Under the pieces are notes generated by a model. The model saw nothing but the letters and a program-made list of their open reading frames with translations, was not told the origin of the DNA and did no database searches. Source: UBA1952 sp965246765 (lineage in GTDB: Bacteria; Bacteroidota; Bacteroidia; Chitinophagales; Chitinophagaceae). Taken from it: a stretch of 64,000 nt of DNA. The stretch is taken from assembly GCA_965246765.1 (NCBI GenBank), contig CBDFFJ010000005.1:744001-808000 (forward strand), written 5' to 3'. Each line of letters starts with the position of its first letter. The first letter of the stretch is position 1. Positions 49,892-57,476 of the stretch are shown one piece after another. The translations under genes and the position numbers were made by a program.

Positions 49892-51286
49892 TTACTGTTT
49901 AGAGTAGATGATATTTATCGTCGGGCGATAGATCACATTGCTATTGCCGCGACTGCCCAGCACTACACGATAGGCAGCCGGGAAGTTGACCGTTCCCCCG
50001 ATGCGCAAATGTAAGCCGCTACTGCCGGCTACAATAGCCTGCTGTACCTCACGCGGGATGTTAAGGCGATAGACGGTAACTGCAGTGCCGCCCTTAGTTG
50101 CTGCGGAAGGGGTGCCATCTATAAAGTTCAACGACTGGTCATTAATCGGGTATCGGTCTGCGATGGTGTACTGGCCGCCGGTGGAATTGATCCCCTGTGC
50201 ATAAATACGGGCCGGCGGAAAAAACTTTGCGTCGTCATAAACCGTAGGCACCTGCACGAATGCTATTTCCGCCTTATTGATAATGACGTTGCGGGGCAGA
50301 CTCTGAATAAAGGGAAGCTGCAGATCAATGGCGGCGCCCGGCGCATTTTGCATGGCTACCGTTTGCTGCGTACCGCCGCTCAGCAGGCCTGCTATCGGGT
50401 AGCCGGTATAGTTGCGCCGTATGCGATTGAAATGCGCGGCATACGTCTCCAGGTATGGGAACTGTATAGGCGTAGAATCATTGCCGGGAGTGTAAGCGAG
50501 CAGCGATGCCGATCCATACACCTCGGCGCCGCCGTTAAGGCGGAAGTAAGGCAGGCTTGCCGCGCTCATTCCGCTGTCCGCCATTATATAAAGGCCCGGA
50601 AACTGTGTCACGAACGCCGGATATGTGCTGTCTGCGGCCAAAAGCGCTTTAAACCGGTCGCGGAAGGCATCTGTAAGCCGGATCCGCAGGTGCGGAGCCG
50701 CTTTGAAGCGGGCATTCTTACCTACCGCAACGCTATCCTGCACGCCGCCCGTATTATACTTGCCGGTTACAAGGGTTGCCGTTCCGGCTAAAGTGGCGTC
50801 AGTTGACTTGCTGCTGTAGCTGTAGAAGGTTGAATCTTTGGAAAAGCCTTCATTGATCGTGTAAACCTTTATGTTGTGCGTTTGCTGCACGGATGTATCG
50901 CCCCAGGTGAAGCCTGCATAAGGCAGAATCAGCACCAGCGAGTCCGGCGTCTGGGCCAGCGTCAGGTTGGCGGTGGTGGGCACAAACTGCATGTAAATGC
51001 TGGCAGCAGTCGTTCCGGCAAAAGGATCTTTTGTATAGCCTAAAGCATGATAGATCGGGAAGCCGTTTCCGCGCGTGGAGGTGATGACCGAATCCTGAAA
51101 AACGGTGCTTGTAAGCATCGTAATTGTATCGGAACCATTATTGAAGTCCGGACCGATGCCGAATGTGTGAATATTATCTACAGCCGGCGTAAGGCTGGAC
51201 TTGATAATGGTATCTTCTTTGCAGGAGCCGAGCGTCAGCATTGCGGCCAGCGCACTGCACGCCAATAGGATAAAGCGTTGCTTCAC
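49892..51286 (-). CDS. DUF4270 lipoprotein
   Basis: 464 residues with a lipoprotein signal (LACSALAAMLTLGSCKED, Cys near 22). Beta-rich body; family features include the early FGIGPDF...DSVITS and the final YRVVLGSRGNSNVIYRPTINIIYSK. Exported and probably outer-membrane anchored; function unknown. It sits between glycogen synthase and glmS on the same strand, a conserved Bacteroidota order, so it is likely part of that transcript. Confidence 0.93.
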   Translation of the reverse strand: MKQRFILLACSALAAMLTLGSCKEDTIIKSSLTPAVDNIHTFGIGPDFNNGSDTITMLTSTVFQDSVITSTRGNGFPIYHALGYTKDPFAGTTAASIYMQFVPTTANLTLAQTPDSLVLILPYAGFTWGDTSVQQTHNIKVYTINEGFSKDSTFYSYSSKSTDATLAGTATLVTGKYNTGGVQDSVAVGKNARFKAAPHLRIRLTDAFRDRFKALLAADSTYPAFVTQFPGLYIMADSGMSAASLPYFRLNGGAEVYGSASLLAYTPGNDSTPIQFPYLETYAAHFNRIRRNYTGYPIAGLLSGGTQQTVAMQNAPGAAIDLQLPFIQSLPRNVIINKAEIAFVQVPTVYDDAKFFPPARIYAQGINSTGGQYTIADRYPINDQSLNFIDGTPSAATKGGTAVTVYRLNIPREVQQAIVAGSSGLHLRIGGTVNFPAAYRVVLGSRGNSNVIYRPTINIIYSKQ

Positions 51287-51337
51287 AAATAAAAAATCCT
51301 CAGGATTAATGGGTAGGCGAATGTGGGCAAAAGGCCT

Positions 51338-52165
51338 CTAAGCTCCTGTTAAGCTTTTATAGAGGTCCAGCAGCGGGGTAATGTCCTCTTTCCAGCTTTC
51401 TTCCCATTTCACTACTTTTTTGGTGCGGCTTGGCTTTACCTCGTCCATCACGCGTTGCGGCAAAGCAGGGGCGCCTTCTATCACCACATCCGCGCACTTG
51501 GCGCCGCCAAGCGTGAGTGCCGTAGCGGTGCCTTCTTTAAAAAGCTCCATATCCTTCTCCTTTATATCGCCGGAAATCATTGCCTTCTGTACGAAGTTCG
51601 CCGGCAGCTGCTCGGTAAACTGATCTTCCTGGAGCGTATAAATGATCTTGGACTGGGCAAATACCGGCTCCTTTTTATACGCTGTTTTTAAATAAAGCGG
51701 CACCAGTGAGGTCATCCAGCCATGGCAATGAATCACATGCGGCGGCCAGCCGAATTTCTTCACCGTCTCCAGCGCGCTCTTGCAGAAGAATACGGCCCGG
51801 TCGGCATTATCTTCAAAAAACACGTCCTTATCATCGCGGAATACCTGCTTGCGCTTGAAGTAATCCTCATTATCCATGAAGTAAACCTGGAGGCGGGCAT
51901 TAGGCAGGGATGCCACCTTGATAATCAGCGGATAATCATCGCCGTCAATAATGATGTTGATGCCGGAAAGCCGCACCACCTCATGCAGGCGGTGACGGCG
52001 CTCATTGATCGTTCCGAAGCGGGGCATTATCACCCGCACTTCCAGACCCGAGTCAAAAGTCTTGATGGCCAGCTTGTTCAGAATCTGGGCAAAATCCGTG
52101 TCCTCCAGATAAGGAGAAAGTTCGTTGGCAATGATTAAAACCCTTTTCTTTGCGTCTGCTGACAT
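51338..52165 (-). CDS. Glycogen/starch synthase catalytic-domain protein (short form)
   Basis: 275 residues, about half the length of a classic GlgA. It has the GT5 N-terminal Rossmann domain: VLIIANELSPYLEDTDFAQILNKLAIKTFDSGLEVRVIMPRFG, FFEDNADRAVFFCKSALE and VIHCHGWMTSLVPLYLK. The C-terminal nucleotide-sugar domain of the two-domain enzyme is missing, as in the short Bacteroidota form, so synthase activity on its own is unproven. It heads the DUF4270-glmS transcript and is divergent from panC. Confidence 0.88.
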   Translation of the reverse strand: MSADAKKRVLIIANELSPYLEDTDFAQILNKLAIKTFDSGLEVRVIMPRFGTINERRHRLHEVVRLSGINIIIDGDDYPLIIKVASLPNARLQVYFMDNEDYFKRKQVFRDDKDVFFEDNADRAVFFCKSALETVKKFGWPPHVIHCHGWMTSLVPLYLKTAYKKEPVFAQSKIIYTLQEDQFTEQLPANFVQKAMISGDIKEKDMELFKEGTATALTLGGAKCADVVIEGAPALPQRVMDEVKPSRTKKVVKWEESWKEDITPLLDLYKSLTGA

Positions 52166-52290
52166 GTACTCAGTTTATGTATTAAGTGAATGCCGTCCGG
52201 ATGCGCCCGCGGCTGAATAAGTGCGCGAAATTAAGCAATTAATGCCAGCGAAGCGCTAAGGCAGCGGTCAATACTTACAGCCCCTTCCTC

Positions 52291-53133
52291 ATGTTTATCT
52301 TCAAAACCGCCGCCGATGTGCAGGCCTTCCTGCACCGTCAGGATCTGCCTGCTGCATTTATTCCAACTATGGGCGCGCTTCATGCCGGGCATATTTCCCT
52401 GCTACAGCAAGCGCGCAAGGACGGCTACCTGACGGTATGCAGCATTTTTGTCAACCCCACACAGTTTAATGATCCTGAGGATTATAAGAAGTATCCCAAA
52501 AGCACAGAAGCCGATATAGCGCTGCTGCTTGAGGCGGGCTGTGAAGTGCTTTTTCTGCCCGACGAGCGCGAAGTCTATCCGCACGGCACTGTAATGGCAA
52601 CAGCCTACCACTTCGGCCGACTGGAAGAATTGCTGGAAGGCGCGCAACGCCCCGGGCACTTCCGCGGCGTGGGTCAGGTGGTAGGGCGCCTGCTGGAAAT
52701 TGTGCAGCCCGCACGTCTCTATCTGGGGCAAAAGGATTATCAGCAATGCCTGGTAATAGGGAAGCTGATCGGCTTTATGGGCGCAAATATCAAGACAGGG
52801 CTTAATGTTTGTCCGACGGTGCGCGAGGCCGATGGATTAGCTATGAGCTCCCGCAACCGCCGCCTGACCGAGCCGCAGCGTGCGCTTGCTTCCGTTATCT
52901 ATCAATGCCTTGTCAGTATTCAATCAAAGGCCGGTGATGGAAAATGGGCCGTTGTCCGGAAAGAATGTGAAGAGCTGCTGCGCGCCAAAGGCTTTGAGCC
53001 GGAATATGTGGCGCTGGCAGATGGCGACAGTCTGGAGCCGCTTGCGGAATTTGAAACCGGCAAAAAGCAGGTAGCGCTCATTGCCGCGCGGCTGGGCAAG
53101 GTGCGGCTGATAGATAATATGCTGATGAATTAA
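52291..53133 (+). CDS. panC: Pantothenate synthetase
   Basis: 280 residues. It joins pantoate and beta-alanine with ATP to make pantothenate. The HxGH nucleotide motif is in PTMGALHAGHISLL (His31, His34), with FVNPTQFNDPEDYKKYP, GQKDYQQCLVI and a KMSKS-like AMSSRNRRL. It is divergent from the glycogen synthase gene and its stop interlocks with the convergent 53130 gene (4-base overlap). Confidence 0.97.
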   Translation: MFIFKTAADVQAFLHRQDLPAAFIPTMGALHAGHISLLQQARKDGYLTVCSIFVNPTQFNDPEDYKKYPKSTEADIALLLEAGCEVLFLPDEREVYPHGTVMATAYHFGRLEELLEGAQRPGHFRGVGQVVGRLLEIVQPARLYLGQKDYQQCLVIGKLIGFMGANIKTGLNVCPTVREADGLAMSSRNRRLTEPQRALASVIYQCLVSIQSKAGDGKWAVVRKECEELLRAKGFEPEYVALADGDSLEPLAEFETGKKQVALIAARLGKVRLIDNMLMN

Positions 53134-53543
53134 CGCTCCCTGCCCCCCTGCTCACTTCCCGGATAGGGCAGCGCCCCTTCGTCCACCTCGTCCCTGGGGT
53201 CCTTTCCCTTTTTCAGCCAGACAGTAATCTGATCGTGCAGTTTTGGATTGTCTTTTGAAATGACCTGAAAATGCACGTTCTCAAAGTGAATCTCCTTTGG
53301 AGCAACCCACTCGTTGCCCGAAATAGTCCCGTTGTCCGCAGTCAGCTGAATGGTCGCGGCATCTAAAGGCAGGTAGCGCCCGTCACTGTACTCGCCTTCT
53401 ACATTCACGTAGTAATTCAGCACGGTTTTAATGCTGTCTGTATAGAGATTGAAGTAAATGCGCTTCAGCTCCGCCTTTCGCGGCTGCGCCTGAAGCATAA
53501 CCGGCAGCAACAGAAGCAGCAACGCGCATGGTCCAGTCTTCAT
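53130..53543 (-). CDS. Secreted hypothetical protein
   Basis: 137 residues with a signal peptide (to about LQAQ, residue 20). The rest is a probable beta sandwich (IYFNLYTDSIKTVLNYYVNVEGEYSDGRYLPL, IQLTADNGTISGNEWVAP) with a charged C-terminal tail. Function unknown. It follows the pyruvate kinase gene by 31 bases on the same strand and interlocks stops with panC. Confidence 0.82.
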   Translation of the reverse strand: MKTGPCALLLLLLPVMLQAQPRKAELKRIYFNLYTDSIKTVLNYYVNVEGEYSDGRYLPLDAATIQLTADNGTISGNEWVAPKEIHFENVHFQVISKDNPKLHDQITVWLKKGKDPRDEVDEGALPYPGSEQGGRER

Positions 53544-53574
53544 GATGCTCCTATTTTCAAAAATAGGGCCGCAC

Positions 53575-55002
53575 TTAAGCCACCCGCGTAATCTTCATCA
53601 TATTGGTTGGTAAATGTTCTTCTACTGGCATAGAGCCGGTGCTCACCACCACATCGCCGGGCTTGATGCAGCCTTTTTCTTTCAGAATTTCAATCTGATC
53701 TTCAATGACCTTGTCAATGCTCTCTTCTTTATCGTAGTAGAAAGCGGTGACGCCCCAGCTCAGGCTTAGCTGATCCAGCAGGCTCTTAGTCTTGGTGAAG
53801 ACAAATAACGGACTCCGTGGGCGATAGCTGGAGAGCATAAAGCCCGTATATCCGCTCTGCGTCATCCCGATGAGCGCGTCTGCCTTCACGTCCTTCGCCA
53901 TCTCGCAGGCATTGTAGCACAAAGCATCGCTTAAGAAGGACGGCGAGTGCGGCTGCGGCTCCAGATTGCGGTTATAGACAATGTCTTCCTTCTCCACCTC
54001 ATTGATAATGCTCACCATCGTGCGGATCACCAACTCCGGATACTGGCCCATCGCCGTTTCGCCGCTCAGCATTACCGCATCGGCGCCTTCCAGCACGGCA
54101 TTCGCCACGTCCGTGATTTCAGAGCGGTTGGGGCGCGTGCGGTCTATCATGCTTTCCATCATCTGCGTAGCAATGATCACCGGCTTAGCGCGGTGAATGC
54201 ACATGCGGGTGATTTTCTTTTGAATCATCGGCACCTGCTCCAGCGGCAGCTCCACGCCCAGGTCGCCTCGGGCCACCATCACCGCATCGGAGGCCAGTAT
54301 GATCTCGCGCAGGCTGGTAAGCGCCTCCGGCTTTTCTATTTTAGAGATGATCTTCGCTTCAGAGCCTTTGGACTTTAGAATTTCGCGCAGATCGCGGACA
54401 TCTTCGGCCCTGCGCACAAAAGACAGGGCAATCCAGTCTATATCATCGTGCTTTACAATGAAGTCGATGTCGCGCAGGTCTTTTTCAGAAAGCGAGGGCA
54501 GTGAAATCTTCGTATCCGGCAGGTTGACGCCTTTTTTGGGCAGCAGTGTGCCCGGCACCGTCACTTTTACGCGCACATTGTTGTCGGCGGTTATCTCAAC
54601 AACCAAAACCTCCATCTTACCGTCGTCAATGAGGATTTTTTCGCCCACACGCACATCTTTCGCAAAGTCGGGGTAAGAGATATAAATGCGCTCTTTCGTA
54701 CCGACGGCTTTATCGTTAGTAAACAAAAATTCATCGCCCATGGCCAGCTCCAGCGCGCCGCCTTCCAAATCGCCAACGCGCAGCTTCGGGCCTTGCAAAT
54801 CGGCAAGAATGGCGATGTTGCGTGGCGCTTCCTGATTGATTTTGCGGATGTGTGTAATTACCTCAAGATGTTGCTCATGCGTGCCGTGACTGAAATTGAG
54901 GCGAAAAACATTTACGCCTTCCTGAACCAGCGCCAGAAGTTTTTCATAGGTGTTGGAAGCGGGGCCGACGGTAGCAATAATCTTTGTCTTGTGAAGCAGC
55001 AT
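53575..55002 (-). CDS. pyk: Pyruvate kinase
   Basis: 475 residues. It converts phosphoenolpyruvate and ADP to pyruvate and ATP in glycolysis. Motifs: TKIIATVGPASNTYEKL, VFRLNFSHG, ISKIEKPEAL, MVARGDLGVELP and NAVLEGADAVMLSGETAMGQYP. ATG 55002 (MLLHKTKIIATVGPAS) fits the family; six residues could be added upstream. Length is normal, with no fused PEP-utiliser domain. Confidence 0.97.
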   Translation of the reverse strand: MLLHKTKIIATVGPASNTYEKLLALVQEGVNVFRLNFSHGTHEQHLEVITHIRKINQEAPRNIAILADLQGPKLRVGDLEGGALELAMGDEFLFTNDKAVGTKERIYISYPDFAKDVRVGEKILIDDGKMEVLVVEITADNNVRVKVTVPGTLLPKKGVNLPDTKISLPSLSEKDLRDIDFIVKHDDIDWIALSFVRRAEDVRDLREILKSKGSEAKIISKIEKPEALTSLREIILASDAVMVARGDLGVELPLEQVPMIQKKITRMCIHRAKPVIIATQMMESMIDRTRPNRSEITDVANAVLEGADAVMLSGETAMGQYPELVIRTMVSIINEVEKEDIVYNRNLEPQPHSPSFLSDALCYNACEMAKDVKADALIGMTQSGYTGFMLSSYRPRSPLFVFTKTKSLLDQLSLSWGVTAFYYDKEESIDKVIEDQIEILKEKGCIKPGDVVVSTGSMPVEEHLPTNMMKITRVA

Positions 55003-55079
55003 AGAGCAAAGTTGGCCCATAGCGCCCGACCTGAAAGATTAATGTTGTTGAAACAGCAGCCGAGAGCCGCCTGGAAAAA

Positions 55080-55104
55080 GAAAAGCCGGAACAGTTGTTC
55101 CGGC
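55080..55104 (-). terminator. Intrinsic terminator after the KorB-like gene
   Basis: GCCGGAACA (55085-55093) pairs with TGTTCCGGC (55096-55104); on the minus strand it is followed by TTTTCTTTTT. It ends transcription coming from the 55231 gene before pyk. Confidence 0.85.
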
Positions 55105-55230
55105 CTCGCTCTGCAAATTATATCCTCAACGTGTGTTTTGAAACTGCGGCAAAGCTATAAGTGAGTATTGATAGCTTTTACCGGTTAACACGTGATTAAT
55201 GCGCTAATATAATTAACCGCACTTTTTGCG

Positions 55231-56268
55231 TCATACAATTTCCCAGGTCTCTTTCCCTTGTAGAAGCTGATCCAGATTGCCGGGCCCCTTGGTGGCAATG
55301 GCCTCCTCAATCTGCAATTGCAGGCTTTCCTCATAAGCAGGACGCGAGGCAGCATAAAACACGCCGAAAGGCCGCGGCAGATGCAGGGGCTCGGCGGGGT
55401 TGTCAAAGAAGCGGGCGAGGATCTGCGCCTTGTAGAAATCTGCATCGTCATGAACCCAAAGGTCATCAGCGCCGAACGCGCCATCGGCGAGGGATACTAC
55501 CTGCGGCTTATAGCCGTCCAGGCGGATGCCCTTATCACCATCAGCGCCAAAGCGCAACGGCTGGCCGCTTTCTAAGAAAAGCGCCTCCTCAGGCTTAGAA
55601 GCTTTCTCCGTAAAAATTTCAAAGGCGCCGTCATTAAAGATGTTGCAGTTCTGATAGATTTCCAGGAAAGAAGAGCCCTTGTGCGCGTGGCTGCGCAGCA
55701 GCATCGCCTGCAGGTGCTTCGGATCACGATCCATGCTGCGCGCAATGAAAGACGCATCCGCGCCCATAGCCAGCGCAAGCGGATTAAAAGGATGATCCAG
55801 CGAGCCGAAAGGCGTGCTCTTCGTCACCTTGCGCTCTTCGGAAGTCGGAGAATATTGTCCCTTGGTAAGCCCGTAAATCTGGTTGTTGAAGAGCAGAATG
55901 TTGACGTCAAAATTCCTGCGCAGCAGGTGAATGGTATGATTGCCGCCGATGGAAAGTCCGTCGCCGTCGCCCGTCACAATCCATACGCTCAGCTCTGGCC
56001 GCGTAGCCTTCAGCCCCGAAGCAATGGCAGTTGCACGCCCGTGAATGGAGTGCATGCCGTAGGTATTGGTGTAGTACGGAAAGCGCGAGGAGCAGCCGAT
56101 GCCGGACACGATGACGATATTCTCCCGCGCAACGCCGATCTGCGGCAGCACCTTTTGCACTTGCGCGAGGATGGAATAATCGCCGCAGCCGGGGCACCAG
56201 CGCACTTCCTGGTCGGTCTGGAAATCTTTGGCGGTAAGGGGAGCGGGAGGCGTCAATACGTCGGGCAT
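55231..56268 (-). CDS. korB: 2-oxoacid:ferredoxin oxidoreductase, beta subunit (KorB-like)
   Basis: 345 residues. It carries the TPP-binding half of a pyruvate/2-oxoglutarate:ferredoxin oxidoreductase: VRWCPGCGDYSILAQVQ (Fe-S/TPP region), SGIGCSSRFPYY, HGRATAIASGLK and TPP motif GDGDGLSIGGNHTIHLLRRN with NNQIYGLTKGQYSPTS. The alpha/gamma subunit gene that normally lies directly upstream is absent; instead there are repeats. A TAAATTTG promoter element 21-28 bases before the start suggests single-gene transcription. Confidence 0.94.
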   Translation of the reverse strand: MPDVLTPPAPLTAKDFQTDQEVRWCPGCGDYSILAQVQKVLPQIGVARENIVIVSGIGCSSRFPYYTNTYGMHSIHGRATAIASGLKATRPELSVWIVTGDGDGLSIGGNHTIHLLRRNFDVNILLFNNQIYGLTKGQYSPTSEERKVTKSTPFGSLDHPFNPLALAMGADASFIARSMDRDPKHLQAMLLRSHAHKGSSFLEIYQNCNIFNDGAFEIFTEKASKPEEALFLESGQPLRFGADGDKGIRLDGYKPQVVSLADGAFGADDLWVHDDADFYKAQILARFFDNPAEPLHLPRPFGVFYAASRPAYEESLQLQIEEAIATKGPGNLDQLLQGKETWEIV

Positions 56269-56288
56269 CGCAGTTTTTCAGGAAAGGG

Positions 56289-56296
56289 CAAATTTA
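56289..56296 (-). promoter_or_regulatory. Possible -7 element for korB
   Basis: The minus strand reads TAAATTTG, an exact TAnnTTTG match, 21 bases before the start codon. No clear -33 box. Confidence 0.5.
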
Positions 56297-56470
56297 CAAG
56301 GGGCGGCGGCGGCGGACCTATGGATTGTATTGATAGGGAGGACACGACAGGGAAAATTAGCGGTTCTTTACATCCATGAATCTCCACGCGCCCCAGCGCA
56401 TATAGAATTTTATGGACGGCTTTTGGAAATGCTGCTTCTGACCGTCTTCCGCTCCGTCACTTAGGGGATT

Positions 56471-56550
56471 TTTATTTTGCCGGCTTTTGGAATGCTATTG
56501 AGCTTCTGTTGCGTCGCACGTTTCATCGTTCGTTAGTCTGTTGGGCTTTT
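56471..56550 (+). repeat. Dispersed leader repeat family, copy B
   Basis: Contains TTTTATTTTGCCGGCTTTTGG, GCTATTGAGC, GTTGCGTCGCAC, GTTTCATCGTTCG and TTAGTCTGTTGGGCTTTT in the order seen in other copies. It precedes the lipoprotein gene at 56610 on the same strand. Confidence 0.75.
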
Positions 56551-56609
56551 AATTTAAGGCGGATTGAAAATCCGGCTGCGAGGATTTGTATTTTTATAAA
56601 ATAGCGTCC

Positions 56610-56975
56610 ATGGTACGTTTCCTTTTAATCATAATAGTCGTAGCCCTGACTTCCTGTGGTAAAGCAAAACTCAGGAATTATGAAAGCATCGTGCAAACAG
56701 CAAACAGGTTTGAAATAGTTTACGCAAGTCATAGTGAAACGGTTTCAGAACAAGAAGTTGTACACTTCAAGGATATTCTAATCAGTGATGTCAAACCTGA
56801 GATGAAGCGCAAGTTCATCACTGACGTAAGAGTAGATATCTATAAGGGATACATCCGAACTGGTTCCCTCACGATGAGTCTAAATCGCGCAAATGGTTTT
56901 GTAAACTTCAATTCAGACAGCTTGAATTTCGGATTCCCAATGACTTACCGCATGGGTATGTATATTGGGAGCTGA
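56610..56975 (+). CDS. Small lipoprotein, AT-rich orphan
   Basis: 121 residues. ATG 56610 (MVRFLLIIIVVALTSCGKAK) gives a lipoprotein signal with Cys16. The mature part is predicted beta-rich and shows no known motif. It is AT-richer than the neighbouring metabolic genes and preceded by a dispersed leader repeat, the same setting as the orphans at 4732 and 11712. Confidence 0.7.
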   Translation: MVRFLLIIIVVALTSCGKAKLRNYESIVQTANRFEIVYASHSETVSEQEVVHFKDILISDVKPEMKRKFITDVRVDIYKGYIRTGSLTMSLNRANGFVNFNSDSLNFGFPMTYRMGMYIGS

Positions 56976-57034
56976 ATATTTGGTTTCTCTCATCCTCGCC
57001 GCTGCGCGTGTACCCATGCGCCCGCGGACGCGCT

Positions 57035-57111
57035 GCTCGCCCAATCTTTGTCACCCTGAAAGGGCCTACGCAGCTCCGAGAATTCTTTCAAAAGGACAAA
57101 GTCGCTGAATT
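57035..57111. repeat. TTTGTC palindrome, decayed copy
   Basis: Starts GCTCGCCCAATCTTTGTC as in the empty copies and ends GACAAAGTCGCTGAATT, identical to the right end of the GIY-YIG element. The middle (CCTGAAAGG ... CTTTCAAAAGG) has diverged. Confidence 0.7.
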
Positions 57112-57364
57112 CGCGCTGTTGCAGATATTATCACTGGCTATTCACGGGCAGATGCTACGCTGTATCACCCCTCACGGAGGGGGAACGCCGTCAGGCGAGG
57201 GGGAGGGAATGCATTTGAAGGCCACCGGGGATTGAGACTGGCAGCATATGTGCCCACCTCCGGCATCGTCGCTTCGCTCCTCAGCCACCTCCGCCAGCGG
57301 AGGATATCCCTCTGCCCGCAACTCCGCCGCGGCGCATGTCCCTATGCGTCCGCCTGATGCTGAG

Positions 57365-57460
57365 TGAAAAGCCTAACAGACTGACAGCCGATGAAACGTG
57401 CGACGCAACGGCTGCTCAATAGCGCGCTGCAGCCGGCTACCAAAAAATCTTCCCTAAAAC
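57365..57460 (-). repeat. Dispersed leader repeat family, copy C
   Basis: On the minus strand: GCTATTGAGCAGCC, GTTGCGTCGCAC, GTTTCATCGGCTG, TCAGTCTGTTAGGCTTTT. It is inverted relative to copy B, which lies about 0.9 kb away, so the two flank the orphan lipoprotein gene as an inverted pair. Confidence 0.75.
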
Positions 57461-57476
57461 CCGTCTCTTTGCAATT

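Larger units (their letters stand above)
56269..56609. other. Gap between korB and the 56610 lipoprotein
   Basis: Holds a minus-strand -7 element next to korB and a dispersed leader repeat (56471-56550). No trace of a korA-like reading frame is seen. The rest has no recognisable feature. Confidence 0.6.
56976..57476. other. Gene-free, repeat-rich 500-base gap
   Basis: Contains a decayed TTTGTC palindrome (57035-57111), GGGGG/CCCCC-rich inverted words around 57165-57215, and an inverted leader-repeat copy at 57365-57460. Open frames here are short and not protein-like. Confidence 0.65.

Noticed and set aside
48000..50000. glmS ribozyme
   Set aside because: The leader of glmS is only 14 bases behind the DUF4270 stop, so there is no room for a ribozyme.
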